Of a stretch of DNA of 64,000 bases, positions 36,048 to 44,611 are shown in pieces (within the stretch, counting starts at the first letter, position 1; each line of letters begins with the position of its first letter). The notes under the pieces were generated by a model. That model did not search any database and was not told the origin of the DNA. It worked only from the letters and a program-made list of their open reading frames with translations. The stretch comes from Mycolicibacterium aichiense (GTDB lineage Bacteria; Actinomycetota; Actinomycetes; Mycobacteriales; Mycobacteriaceae): the NCBI RefSeq assembly GCF_010726245.1, contig NZ_AP022561.1, forward strand, positions 806,001 to 870,000, written 5' to 3'. The position numbers and the translations under genes are program-made.

Positions 36048-36061
36048 GTGACGTAAATCAC
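36048..36061 (-). promoter_or_regulatory. CRP/cAMP receptor protein binding site for rpfA
   Basis: GTGACGTAAATCAC is a perfect GTGA-N6-TCAC core of the CRP consensus. It is nested in a wider CGTGAT-N9-ATCACG dyad at 36042-36062. It ends 3 bp from the moaD2 stop and upstream of rpfA. CRP (Rv3676) is known to activate rpfA in M. tuberculosis. Confidence 0.83.
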
Positions 36062-36063
36062 GC

Positions 36064-36324
36064 TCACCCGCCGGCAAACGGGGGTAACACGTCGAGCGTC
36101 TGGCCGGATTGCAGGGTCGTCGCCTTGTTTCGGACCGCGATGCCGTCGCGCAGATATGAACAGCGCTGTAACACCCGCGCTAATTCCGCGTTGCGACAAG
36201 CTAATTCGTCCACCACATCGGCGACGGTCGCGCCGGGACGCACGGTGAGTTGATCAGACTCGGTACCCGCGGCGGCGCGCGCCGCAGCGAAGAAACGCAC
36301 AGTCACCTGTACCGATTCGGCCAC
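36064..36324 (-). CDS. moaD2: molybdopterin synthase sulfur carrier subunit MoaD
   Basis: An 86-residue ubiquitin-like beta-grasp protein from GTG 36324. It begins VQVTVRFFAAARAAAG and ends in the PPFAGG tail, whose terminal Gly-Gly is adenylated and thiocarboxylated. With MoaE2 it sulfurates cyclic pyranopterin. It follows moaA2 by a single base, as the last gene of the yccF-moaA2-moaD2 operon. The CRP-type site for rpfA lies just after its stop. Confidence 0.93.
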   Translation of the reverse strand: MAESVQVTVRFFAAARAAAGTESDQLTVRPGATVADVVDELACRNAELARVLQRCSYLRDGIAVRNKATTLQSGQTLDVLPPFAGG

Positions 36325-36325
36325 G

Positions 36326-37387
36326 TCAGCCCCCGATCGCGCTCATCGGCCGATGGGGCTGGACGAAATCCGGATCGTTGATGCCGTGGCCGGCCGCCTT
36401 GCGCCACATCGCGCCACGCCATGCCGTCTCCAGCGCCGCATCGTCGGCGCCATTGCGCAACAGCGCCCGCAGATCGGTTTCCTCGGCGGCGAACAGGCAG
36501 TTACGGATCTGCCCGTCTGCGGTCAGGCGGGTCCGGTCGCAGGCCGCGCAGAACGCATGCGAGACCGAGGCGATGATCCCTACCGTCGCCGGGCCACCGT
36601 TGACCTGCCAGAGCTGGGCCGGCGCCGACCCGCGCGGTGCCGGATCCGTGGTGAGGGTGAAGCGCTCGGCCAGTGCCGCGTAGATCTCGTCGGCACTCAG
36701 GTTGGCATCCCGACGCCACAGGTGGCCCGCATCGAGCGGCATCTGCTCGATGATGCGCAACTGATAGCCGTAGCGCAGGCAGTACTCCAGCAGTTCGACG
36801 CCGTCGTCGAGCCCGGTGACCGCATCCAGGACCGCGTTGACCTTGACCGGCCCCAGACCGGCCTCGGACGCGGCGGACAGACCGTCGAGGACATCGGGTA
36901 GGCGGTCCCGCCGGGTGATGGCGGCGAACTGCCCGGCGTCGAGGCTGTCGAGCGACACGTTGACCCGATTCAGACCCGCATCGGCCAGTGCCCGGGCACG
37001 ACGGGACAGGCCCACCCCGTTGGTGGTCAGCGCGATCTCGGGACGCGGGCGCAGCGCGGCCACCGCCGCCACCACGTCTTCGAGCCCGCGATACAGCAGT
37101 GGCTCACCACCGGTGAAGCGCACGCTGGTGATGCCGAGCCGGTTCACCGCCAGAGTGAGCAGCCGCACCAGCTCGTCGCGGGTCAGCAGGTCGTCGCCGG
37201 GCAGCCAGTCCAGTCCCTCGGCGGGCATGCAATAGGTACAGCGCAGATTGCACCGGTCGGTCAGCGACACCCGCAGATCGGTGGCGACCCGGCCGAAGGT
37301 GTCGACCAAAGGTCCGCTGCGCGGCATGTCCGCCGGCGGCACGTCGTCGCGGCGGATCGCAGGCACTCCCAGCCCGACAACGGTCAT
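36326..37387 (-). CDS. moaA2: GTP 3',8-cyclase MoaA (radical SAM)
   Basis: A 353-residue enzyme from ATG 37387, whose start overlaps the upstream stop as ATGA. The N-terminal radical-SAM cluster motif is CNLRCTYC. A GGEPLL motif follows, and the C-terminal second cluster is FCAACDRTRLTADGQIRNCLF. The protein ends in SAIGG, and the terminal Gly-Gly is needed for MoaA function. It makes 3',8-cyclo-GTP for MoaC. It corresponds to Rv0869c. Confidence 0.94.
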   Translation of the reverse strand: MTVVGLGVPAIRRDDVPPADMPRSGPLVDTFGRVATDLRVSLTDRCNLRCTYCMPAEGLDWLPGDDLLTRDELVRLLTLAVNRLGITSVRFTGGEPLLYRGLEDVVAAVAALRPRPEIALTTNGVGLSRRARALADAGLNRVNVSLDSLDAGQFAAITRRDRLPDVLDGLSAASEAGLGPVKVNAVLDAVTGLDDGVELLEYCLRYGYQLRIIEQMPLDAGHLWRRDANLSADEIYAALAERFTLTTDPAPRGSAPAQLWQVNGGPATVGIIASVSHAFCAACDRTRLTADGQIRNCLFAAEETDLRALLRNGADDAALETAWRGAMWRKAAGHGINDPDFVQPHRPMSAIGG

Positions 37388-37776
37388 GCCGGCACCCGGG
37401 CGTGGTCGGCGGGCACGATTTCCTTGCCAAGCGGCATCAGGGAGACCGGGATGAGTTTGAGGTTGGCCAGCGCCAGCGGGATCCCGATGATCGTGATCGC
37501 CATCGCCACCGCGCTCACCAGGTGGCCGATGGCGAGCCACACGCCGAACAGCACGACCCAGATGACGTTGCCGACCAGCGCGCCAGGCCGCGGTCCCGGC
37601 TTGTCGACGATGGTCCGCCCGAACGGCCACAGCGCGTAATTGGCTATCCGCAGGGAGGCGAAGCCGAACGGAATGGTGATGATCAGAACGAAGCTGACCA
37701 GCGCGGCCAGCAGATAGCCCAGGGCAAGCCAGAGCCCGCCGAACAGCAACCAGACGACGTTCAGGATCAGGCGCAT
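37384..37776 (-). CDS. YccF-domain inner membrane protein
   Basis: A 130-residue protein with a duplicated YccF unit. Two halves each have NVVWLLFGGLWLALGYLL or NVIWVVLFGVWLAIGHLV followed by an IITIPFG or TIIGIPLA segment, giving about four membrane helices. Function is unknown. It heads the operon with moaA2 and moaD2 and equals Rv0870c by position. Its coupling to MoaA may be accidental. Confidence 0.88.
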   Translation of the reverse strand: MRLILNVVWLLFGGLWLALGYLLAALVSFVLIITIPFGFASLRIANYALWPFGRTIVDKPGPRPGALVGNVIWVVLFGVWLAIGHLVSAVAMAITIIGIPLALANLKLIPVSLMPLGKEIVPADHARVPA

Positions 37777-37883
37777 GTCTCCTCCAGCGGTTTGCCCAGC
37801 CTACCGAACTAAACTCTGGTGCTGGCCGTAGGTCTTCCCGAGTAGGATCACCGGCACGCGTCCTGCACCGGCGGGACGCTTCG

Positions 37884-37897
37884 TCATGTTGTCATGA
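37884..37897. promoter_or_regulatory. inverted repeat in the cspB leader region
   Basis: TCATG-TTGT-CATGA is a 5-bp perfect inverted repeat, 27 bp upstream of the cspB start. It could form a small leader hairpin. The evidence is weak because the arms are short. Confidence 0.3.
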
Positions 37898-37924
37898 ACC
37901 CCGTCAGACAAGCAGGTGAGACCA

Positions 37925-38335
37925 GTGCCGACCGGCAAGGTGAAGTGGTACGACGCCGAGAAGGGATTCGGCTTCCTGTCCCAGGAGGAAGGCGAGGACG
38001 TCTATGTCCGTGCGTCGGCACTGCCTGAGGGCGTCGAAGGTCTGAAGGCCGGCCAGCGGGTCGAGTTCGGGCTGGCATCCGGGCGTCGCGGCCCACAGGC
38101 ATTGAGCGTCAAGCTGATTGACCCGCCGCCCAGCCTGACCCGGACCCGGCGTGAGGCCACACCTGTCGAGCGCAAGCACACGCCCGACGAATTGCACGGC
38201 ATGGTCGAGGACATGATCACGCTGCTCGAAGGCGCGGTGCAGCCCGAGCTGCGCAAGGGTCGCTACCCGGATCGCAAGGTCGCGCGGCGGGTTTCCGAAG
38301 TGGTGAAGGCAGTCGCCCGGGAGCTCGACGCCTGA
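37925..38335 (+). CDS. cspB: cold-shock domain protein CspB-like
   Basis: A 136-residue protein from GTG 37925, preceded by AGGTGAG. The N-terminal cold-shock domain ([17 protein letters not shown] with RNP1, then DVYVRAS with RNP2) binds single-stranded RNA or DNA. A C-terminal extension of about 65 residues ([41 protein letters not shown]) is specific to actinobacterial homologues such as Rv0871. It is divergent from the yccF operon. Confidence 0.93.
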   Translation: MPTGKVKWYDAEKGFGFLSQEEGEDVYVRASALPEGVEGLKAGQRVEFGLASGRRGPQALSVKLIDPPPSLTRTRREATPVERKHTPDELHGMVEDMITLLEGAVQPELRKGRYPDRKVARRVSEVVKAVARELDA

Positions 38336-38353
38336 CTGGCGCACACTGGAGTC

Positions 38354-39361
38354 GTGGGTGCCTATGTCGCCGGAGGCGGCGAGTTCAATCGCGATACCAA
38401 CTACATCACCACCAGGATCACCGCCGACGGTGCTGACGGATATCCCGTCGAACCCGACCGTTACCGGCTGATCGTGGCACGGGCCTGCCCGTGGGCGAAC
38501 CGGACGATCATCGTGCGGCGGCTGCTGGGCCTCGAGGACGCGCTGTCCATCGGGTTCTGCGGGCCGACACACGACGAACGCAGCTGGACCTTTGATCTCG
38601 ATCCCGGTGGCGTGGACCCGGTGTTGAAGATCCCGCGGCTGCAGGACGCCTACTTCGCGAGGTTCCCGGATTATCCGAAGGGCATCACGGTCCCGGCGAT
38701 CGTCGACGTGCCCACCGGTCAGGTGGTCACCAACGACTTCGCCCAGATCACGCTCGACTTTTCCACGGAATGGACCGCCTACCACCGCGAAGGTGCGCCG
38801 CAGCTGTACCCCGAGCCGCTGCGCGACGAGATCGACGAGGTTGCCCAGCGGATCTACACCGAGGTGAACAACGGCGTGTACCGCTGCGGGTTCGCCGGCT
38901 CGCAGGAGTCCTATGACAAGGCTTACGACCGGTTGTTCACCGCGCTGGACTGGCTCTCCGAGCGGCTCGCCGGTCAGCGGTATCTGGTGGGGGACACCAT
39001 CACCGAGGCCGACGTGCGGCTGTTCACCACGTTGGCGCGCTTCGACCCGGTCTACCACGGCCACTTCAAGTGCAATCGGTCCAAGCTGGCGGAGATGCCG
39101 GTGCTGTGGGCCTATGCCCGAGATCTGTTCCAGACTCCGGGATTCGGCGACACATGCGATTTCGTCCAGATCAAACAGCACTACTACATCGTTCATTCCG
39201 ACATCAATCCCACCGGTGTCGTGCCGAAGGGCCCGGACCTGTCGAACTGGTTGACGCCGCACGGACGGGAAGCGTTGGGCGGCAGACCTTTTGGTGACGG
39301 TACGCCGCCGGGGCCGACCCGCGAGTCCGAGCGGGTACCCGCTGGGCACGGCGCGGGTTAG
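38354..39361 (+). CDS. Xi-class glutathione S-transferase-like (S-glutathionyl-hydroquinone reductase family)
   Basis: A 335-residue protein from GTG 38354. The catalytic C45 sits in RACPWANR, the CPW signature of glutathionyl-hydroquinone reductases. The helical GST domain has the RYLVGDTITEADVRLFTTLARFD signature near residue 205. In other bacteria it reduces S-glutathionyl-quinols. Mycobacteria make mycothiol rather than glutathione, so the thiol partner is probably different. It starts 18 bp after cspB, and its stop interlocks with the convergent HxlR gene. Confidence 0.88.
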   Translation: MGAYVAGGGEFNRDTNYITTRITADGADGYPVEPDRYRLIVARACPWANRTIIVRRLLGLEDALSIGFCGPTHDERSWTFDLDPGGVDPVLKIPRLQDAYFARFPDYPKGITVPAIVDVPTGQVVTNDFAQITLDFSTEWTAYHREGAPQLYPEPLRDEIDEVAQRIYTEVNNGVYRCGFAGSQESYDKAYDRLFTALDWLSERLAGQRYLVGDTITEADVRLFTTLARFDPVYHGHFKCNRSKLAEMPVLWAYARDLFQTPGFGDTCDFVQIKQHYYIVHSDINPTGVVPKGPDLSNWLTPHGREALGGRPFGDGTPPGPTRESERVPAGHGAG

Positions 39362-39978
39362 CGCGCGAAGACGGTCTCGACGGCGGTCCGCTCGCCGTCG
39401 ATCTCGACCTGTGCCGCAACATCATCGAGGGTCAGCAGCCCGGTCGCGAGGCCGAGGACGATCGGTGCCTCGGTTGTCAGGACGGCGTCGAACGAGCGCC
39501 CGTCCGGCACGCTCACAGCCACGCCGGATCGGTTGGCGCGCAGCTGAAGTGTGTCGCCGCCGATGTCGATCCCCACGGTGGCCGATCGGGTCGGTGCCCG
39601 GCCGGTGAACAGTGCGGGCAGCGCGACCAGTAGCCACTCGATGCGGAACTCATCGCCCTCGGCGCCACGGATCATCAGCGGTGTGGACCAGCGGACGAGT
39701 CCCTCGATGGGTTCGCGAAGTTGTGCGCCCCAGTCGGTGAGGGCGTACGTGATCGCGTTGCCGTCCTCGGCCAGCCGCCGCTCGACGACGCCCGCGCTCT
39801 CCAGTTCGCGGAGGCGGTCGGTCAGCAGGTTGGTCGCGATACCCGGCAGCCCGTCGCGCAACTCGCGGTAGCGGGCGGGCGCGACTAGGAGCTGACGGAC
39901 GATCAGCAGATTCCACCGGTCGCCGACCACATCCAGCGCCCGGGCCAGTCCGCAGTACTGGCCGTAGTCTCGACTCAT
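39358..39978 (-). CDS. HxlR/MarR-type winged-helix regulator with C-terminal SCP2-like domain
   Basis: A 206-residue protein. ATG 39978 is preferred over the GTG one codon upstream. The N-terminal HxlR winged helix has CGLARALDVVGDRWNLLIVRQLL, RYRELRDGLPGIATNLLTDRLRELE. The C-terminal half (GDTLQLRANRSGVAVSVPDGR) resembles a sterol-carrier-like domain found fused to some HxlR regulators. It is divergent from the dehalogenase-like hydrolase, and a perfect dyad lies between them. Confidence 0.83.
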   Translation of the reverse strand: MSRDYGQYCGLARALDVVGDRWNLLIVRQLLVAPARYRELRDGLPGIATNLLTDRLRELESAGVVERRLAEDGNAITYALTDWGAQLREPIEGLVRWSTPLMIRGAEGDEFRIEWLLVALPALFTGRAPTRSATVGIDIGGDTLQLRANRSGVAVSVPDGRSFDAVLTTEAPIVLGLATGLLTLDDVAAQVEIDGERTAVETVFAR

Positions 39979-40006
39979 CACGCTCCAGTTGCAAAAGTAA
40001 TGTGCG

Positions 40007-40021
40007 CTTGATTATATCAAG
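40007..40021. promoter_or_regulatory. putative HxlR operator
   Basis: CTTGAT-TAT-ATCAAG is a perfect 6-bp inverted repeat. It sits 28 bp upstream of the regulator start and 21 bp upstream of the hydrolase start, in an AT-rich spacer. It is well placed to control both genes. Confidence 0.72.
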
Positions 40022-40042
40022 TGACTCTAGGAGGGGATCGAG

Positions 40043-40948
40043 ATGGCGGTGGCGCAGCGGCCCGGGTGGGTCGACGACGAGTTGTTTCCGTTCGTGAGCC
40101 GGTTCGTCGACATCGACGGCCATACCGTTCACTATGTCGACGAAGGCGCGGGAACCACGTTGCTGTTCTTGCACGGCAATCCGACCTGGTCATTCGTCTA
40201 CCGTGACGTCATCACGGCGCTGCGAGGCGAATTCCGTTGCGTGGCAATCGACTACCCCGGCTTCGGACTGTCGACGGCGGCGCCGGGTTACCGGTATCTG
40301 CCCAGCGAGCACGCCGGGGTCGTCGGCGCGTTCATCGACGCTCTCGGATTGACCGAGGTGACGCTGGTGGTGCACGACTGGGGCGGCCCGATTGGACTGT
40401 CGGTGATCGAGAAACACCCGGAAGTATTCGACCGGCTGGTGGTGGGCAACACGTGGGCGTGGCCGACGGATGCCCCGCACGTGCAGATCATGTCCCATGT
40501 CATGGGCGGACCGCTCGGCCGTCTGCTGATCCGGCAGTTCAATCTGTTCGTCAACCTGATGATTCCTGCGGGACACCGGCTGGCCAAACCCAGCCGGGAC
40601 GAGATGGCCCACTATCAGAAGGCCCTCGACAGCCCGGCGCGGCGCGATGCATCGGCCATCTTTCCCCGCGAGCTCACCTCCAGTCGTGCGTTCCTCGCCG
40701 AGGTGGAAGCCGGACAACCGGCGATCGCAGACCTCCCCACCCTCATCATCTGGGGTGATGCCGACATCGCGTTCAGGCGCAGCGATCTACGGCGCTGGGA
40801 GCGGATCTTTCCCAATCATCGGACCGTGATCGCCGACGGCGCAGGTCATTTCGTCCAATCCGATGCCCCCGAGCAATTCGCGGCCGCCATTCGGGACTGG
40901 TGTTCGCAGCCGTCGTCGTCGACGCTAGGGCCAGGCCAGGCGGACTGA
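40043..40948 (+). CDS. haloalkane dehalogenase-like alpha/beta hydrolase
   Basis: A 301-residue protein from ATG 40043 behind AGGAGGGG. It has the oxyanion and halide-binding H44-G-N46-P in HGNPTWS, nucleophile D112 with halide-binding W113 in VHDWGGPIG, a candidate acid in WGDADIAF, and catalytic His in GAGHFVQSD. An Asp nucleophile with N/W halide ligands is the haloalkane dehalogenase pattern, though epoxide hydrolases and luciferase relatives look alike. It is divergent from an HxlR regulator, which suggests substrate induction. Confidence 0.83.
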   Translation: MAVAQRPGWVDDELFPFVSRFVDIDGHTVHYVDEGAGTTLLFLHGNPTWSFVYRDVITALRGEFRCVAIDYPGFGLSTAAPGYRYLPSEHAGVVGAFIDALGLTEVTLVVHDWGGPIGLSVIEKHPEVFDRLVVGNTWAWPTDAPHVQIMSHVMGGPLGRLLIRQFNLFVNLMIPAGHRLAKPSRDEMAHYQKALDSPARRDASAIFPRELTSSRAFLAEVEAGQPAIADLPTLIIWGDADIAFRRSDLRRWERIFPNHRTVIADGAGHFVQSDAPEQFAAAIRDWCSQPSSSTLGPGQAD

Positions 40949-41416
40949 CCATTCCGCGTGCGGGGCGTCGCGCAGTTCGCCGTTCTGATCCTGCACCAGG
41001 GTGAGCAACTGCACGACCACCCCGGTGAGCCGGCCGCGTTGCGGGTCGACCGTCGGAATCGTCACTGCCAGTTCGGTATCGGGTCGGTAGATGGTGGTCG
41101 TGGAGTTGCGCTCGTCTTCGTACACGCGCAGCAGCTGCCACGGTGCGCGCCCGATCGCGGTCGGAACGGAGAGCTGAACCGGGTAGCGCTCGGAGACCGA
41201 AAGCTGGCCCTGGGTCTGCGGGTTCTGGCAGTCGTTGAGGTTCACCACATTGCAGTAGACGTACGGCCCGACGCGCACCGCGCGGCCGTGGGAATAGGCG
41301 CTGATCTCGGGGAAGGCCGATTCCGTGCCGCGGGTCAGTGCCCAGGCGCCGACGCCGGCACCGGCCGACGCGAGCACGACGACGATCGCCAAAAGCCATC
41401 GGGTCAGGCGGCTCAC
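40925..41416 (-). CDS. DUF2771-like exported protein, Rv0875c-type
   Basis: A 163-residue protein. Its N-terminal hydrophobic segment RWLLAIVVVLASAGAGVGAWAL is a signal peptide or anchor. An extracytoplasmic domain follows with CNVVNLNDC, a likely disulfide, and LSVPTAIGRAPWQLLRVYED. No enzymatic motif is seen. It is encoded immediately after the MFS gene with a 4-bp overlap, as in M. tuberculosis. Its 3' end overlaps the convergent hydrolase by 24 bp. Confidence 0.83.
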   Translation of the reverse strand: MSRLTRWLLAIVVVLASAGAGVGAWALTRGTESAFPEISAYSHGRAVRVGPYVYCNVVNLNDCQNPQTQGQLSVSERYPVQLSVPTAIGRAPWQLLRVYEDERNSTTTIYRPDTELAVTIPTVDPQRGRLTGVVVQLLTLVQDQNGELRDAPHAEWSVRLAWP

Positions 41417-43086
41417 CGGTAACTCACCGCCGATGCGCCCTCCGGTTCGGCCAGCACCGGCCGGTTGCCGCCGAAGCCGGGGATCAGTGAATCACCGCGG
41501 TAGCTGACGATGGTCTGGGCCAGGCCGAGGATCAGCAGCGCGCTGATCGCGGTGAAGCCCACCCACAGTTCGGTGTACACCAGCACTCCGATCGCACCGC
41601 CCATCACCCACGCCAGCTGCAGCACCGACTCCGAGCGGCCGAACGCCGACGCCCGCGACTCCTCCGGCAGGTCGTCCTGCAGCGACGCGTCAAGAGACGC
41701 TTTGGCGATCGCGGTCGCGCCCGAGGTGACCAGCGTGGCCACTGCCGCGACGATCAGGTTGCCGGTGACCGCGGCCACCAGCGCCATGACGGTCACCGCG
41801 ACCGTGCACCGGACCACCAGCATCGCGGGCCTGCCCAGTCGCATCCGGGCCGCGGTGAAGTTACCCGCGAAGTTGCCGATTCCCGCGGCCGCGCCGAGCA
41901 GGCCGAGCATGCCCAGCTGCACCCAGCCGCTGGCCTGGTGTGCCTTGGCGACGAACGCCGGATACAGGAACAGGAACCCGACCATCGCCTTGATCGTGCA
42001 GTTGCCCCACAACGAGGTGATGATGTTGCGGCCCAGGGGTTGTCGTGGTCTGCCGGTCTTCGCGGCCGGCTCGTCGATCCAGCCGCGCGGCCCACTTTCG
42101 CCGTGGTAGGTCAAGGTGGCCGGTACCTCACCTTCGGTGACCTCCACCCAGCGCGGGATCCGCATCGACAGCGAGGCACCCGCCACGGCAACGAACACGA
42201 CCACGAACAGCGCGCCCGGTAGCCGGAACACGGTGGTGAGCAGGTATTCCGTCCCCGCCGCGATGCCGCCGCCGACGATGGTGCCCCCGATCAGACCGAA
42301 CATCGTCAGCCGCGAATTGACCCGCACCAGGTCGATCGTCGGTGGCATGACCCGGGGGGTGACCGCGCTGCGCAGCACGCTGAACGACTTGGACAGCACC
42401 ATCATTCCGAGCGCGCAGGGGTAGAGAACCCACGACGGATAGCTGCCGGTGGCGCCGTCGTAGTCCATGATCAGCACGAACGCGAGTGCCGCGCGGAGGA
42501 CGAACGACATCGCCAGCGCCGCCCGCCTGCCGTGCTGGACGCGATCGAGCGCAGGCCCGATGAGCGGTGCGATCACCGCGAACGGCGCGATCGTGATCAG
42601 TAGGTAGAGCGCGACCTTGCCCTTGCTCTCGCCGGACGCGGCGGCGAAGAACAGCGTGTTGGCCAGTGCGACGGCCATCGCCGAGTCCACCGCGAAGTTG
42701 GCGACCACCGGCCAGGTCAGCGCGGTCAGACCGGACTTGTCGGCGCCGTCGGCCGTGGCCGCGCGGTGCACCATCGAATACACCTTCGTGCCCATCTCGC
42801 GGCTGCGGTAGGCGGCGCCGCGGCCACGAGTCACCTGTTCGTCGGCGCCGCGCGGACCGGGCGGCGGGCCGATGTTCTGGGTGCGCTGCTCGCCCAACGG
42901 CGGCAGGTAGCGATTGGAGCTGGACGTGGGGCTGGACCGGCGGGTGGCTTCCGAGCGCCGGTAGCCGTCCCCGTCGCTGGGGTAGTTGGCCATGCCCGGG
43001 TGTTCTCCGGATGTGCCCGCCGAGTAGCGGCGGTCGGGGCCGAACGCCGGATTCGCGCGGGGTTCGTCACGCCGGCTCTCAGACAC
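41413..43086 (-). CDS. MFS-type membrane transporter, Rv0876c-like
   Basis: A 557-residue protein. GTG 43086, behind a GTGAGG ribosome site, is chosen, since longer frames run into the divergent DUF3027 gene. About 150 N-terminal residues are charged and probably cytoplasmic (many Arg/Pro/Ser), followed by some 12 membrane helices. The loop PALDRVQHGRRAAL after TM2-3 is MFS motif A-like. Substrate is unknown. It is co-transcribed with the DUF2771 gene downstream. Confidence 0.85.
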   Translation of the reverse strand: MSESRRDEPRANPAFGPDRRYSAGTSGEHPGMANYPSDGDGYRRSEATRRSSPTSSSNRYLPPLGEQRTQNIGPPPGPRGADEQVTRGRGAAYRSREMGTKVYSMVHRAATADGADKSGLTALTWPVVANFAVDSAMAVALANTLFFAAASGESKGKVALYLLITIAPFAVIAPLIGPALDRVQHGRRAALAMSFVLRAALAFVLIMDYDGATGSYPSWVLYPCALGMMVLSKSFSVLRSAVTPRVMPPTIDLVRVNSRLTMFGLIGGTIVGGGIAAGTEYLLTTVFRLPGALFVVVFVAVAGASLSMRIPRWVEVTEGEVPATLTYHGESGPRGWIDEPAAKTGRPRQPLGRNIITSLWGNCTIKAMVGFLFLYPAFVAKAHQASGWVQLGMLGLLGAAAGIGNFAGNFTAARMRLGRPAMLVVRCTVAVTVMALVAAVTGNLIVAAVATLVTSGATAIAKASLDASLQDDLPEESRASAFGRSESVLQLAWVMGGAIGVLVYTELWVGFTAISALLILGLAQTIVSYRGDSLIPGFGGNRPVLAEPEGASAVSYR

Positions 43087-43173
43087 CTCACGATTGTCCC
43101 CTATCCCGGCATGCCGGGCGCGCACGTGGCCGGTGTGGCTGCACACACAGACCGTGAGGCAAGATTGGTGACG

Positions 43174-44139
43174 ATGGACAGCACCCTTGACGCGAAAGAA
43201 GCCACGGCACCGGCTCAGGCAGCCGCGCCGTCGGACGCGGTTGCCGCCGTACTGAGCGGTGCGGTGGAGCAGGCACGGCAGGCCATCGTCGAGCACAGCG
43301 GCGACACGGTGGGCGATTACCTCGGTGTCAGCTTCGAGGACGAGACCGCGGCGACGCATCGCTTCTTGGCGAACATGCCCGGCTATCAGGGCTGGCAGTG
43401 GGCCGTGGTGGTCGCGGCCTACGAGGGGGCTGATCACGCGACGGTCAGCGAGGTCGTGCTGGTGCCCGGCCCGACCGCGCTGCTGGCGCCGGCCTGGGTG
43501 CCGTGGGACGAGCGCATCAAGCCCGGTGACTTGAGCCCGGGTGATCTGCTGGCTCCCGGCAAGGATGACCCGCGGCTGGCGCCCGGCTACACCGCCACCG
43601 GGGATCCGCTGATCGACGACACCGCCTTCGAGGTCGGCTTCGGCCGTCGTCAGGTGCTCAGCGCGCTGGGTCGCGACGAAACTGCGCAGCGTTGGCACGA
43701 CGGTGATCATGGTCCCGATTCGCCGATGGCCCGCGCGACCAAACGGGTATGCCGCGACTGCGGTTTCATGGTGCCGCTGGCCGGCGCGCTCGGTGCCATG
43801 TTCGGGGTGTGCTGCAACGAGATGGCCGCCGACTCCCACGTCGTCGACTTCGAATACGGCTGCGGTGCGCACTCCGACACCCCGCAACCCGCGGGAACCG
43901 GATCGCCGCTGTACGACCCATACGACGACGGCGTGCTCGAGGTGGTCGAGGTGGTCGCGACCGTCGCCGACGCCACCGCGGCGCCGGACGACTCAGAAGC
44001 CTCGCAGACACCCGACGTCCCGGCGACCGCGGAAGTCCCGGAAAGCCCCGACGTCTCGGAGACCGCCGAAGTCGCGGACACCGAAACCCCGGAGGCGCCC
44101 GACGGTCCCGGCGCGTCCGAACCGGGCGAGCAGGACTAA
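43174..44139 (+). CDS. DUF3027 family protein, Rv0877-like
   Basis: A 321-residue protein. ATG 43174 is used; an in-frame GTG at 43168 is equally possible. The conserved domain spans about residues 25-245 and includes GYQGWQWAVVVAAYEGADHATVSEVVLVPG and a late Cys-rich CRDCGFMVPLAGALGAMFGVCCNEM. A disordered acidic Glu/Pro/Thr tail of about 75 residues follows. Function is unknown. Its stop codon interlocks with that of the convergent SRPBCC gene. Confidence 0.85.
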   Translation: MDSTLDAKEATAPAQAAAPSDAVAAVLSGAVEQARQAIVEHSGDTVGDYLGVSFEDETAATHRFLANMPGYQGWQWAVVVAAYEGADHATVSEVVLVPGPTALLAPAWVPWDERIKPGDLSPGDLLAPGKDDPRLAPGYTATGDPLIDDTAFEVGFGRRQVLSALGRDETAQRWHDGDHGPDSPMARATKRVCRDCGFMVPLAGALGAMFGVCCNEMAADSHVVDFEYGCGAHSDTPQPAGTGSPLYDPYDDGVLEVVEVVATVADATAAPDDSEASQTPDVPATAEVPESPDVSETAEVADTETPEAPDGPGASEPGEQD

Positions 44140-44588
44140 CCTTCGGCGGCGGCCTTGATCCGCGCCAGCGACAGGTTCATCCCGTCGACCAGCTCTTTCT
44201 CGAAGTTGGGTACGCCGCCCATCACCGCGTTCACCGTCATCGTGGAGACGGCCTTGACGCCGTTCTCGGCATGGCGGGTCTCCACGACCCGGGTGCCGGT
44301 GGCGGTCGGGGAGAGCTCATAGCTCCAGACGGTGTTGTTGGCGTTGACCCGGAACGCCAGCTTCCGCTCGGGAACCAGTTCGATGATCGTCGACGTCGTC
44401 GGCCAGAACAGGTTGTTGCGCCGATTGAGATTGAAGGTGCGGGTGCCCGGCTTCACCGCACCGAGCGGCTTCATCAGCCGGCACTGCGGGCTCCACTTGG
44501 GCATGTTGCCCAGGTCCGACAGCAACGTCCACACCTTGGCGACCGGGGCGTTGATCTCGATCTCTGCTTGCAACAGCGGCGCTGCCAT
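44136..44588 (-). CDS. SRPBCC family protein
   Basis: A 150-residue START-like protein from ATG 44588, behind GAAGGGAAAAC. It has LLQAEIEINAPVAKVWTLLSDLGNMPKWSPQC, a KPGTRTFNLNRRNN strand and the C-terminal helix EKELVDGMNLSLARIKAAA. It differs clearly from the three-gene SRPBCC cluster at 13.6-16.2 kb. The cavity would bind an apolar ligand. It is followed on the same strand by a 23-bp gap to the DUF2530-like gene upstream. Confidence 0.84.
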   Translation of the reverse strand: MAAPLLQAEIEINAPVAKVWTLLSDLGNMPKWSPQCRLMKPLGAVKPGTRTFNLNRRNNLFWPTTSTIIELVPERKLAFRVNANNTVWSYELSPTATGTRVVETRHAENGVKAVSTMTVNAVMGGVPNFEKELVDGMNLSLARIKAAAEG

Positions 44589-44611
44589 TGTTTTCCCTTC
44601 GTCGTGACTGA

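Noticed and set aside
37388..37630. An N-terminal extension of moaA2 upstream to 37630
   Set aside because: The added residues are Arg/Gly/His-rich and overlap the yccF coding region, while ATG 37387 overlaps the yccF stop in the usual coupled fashion.
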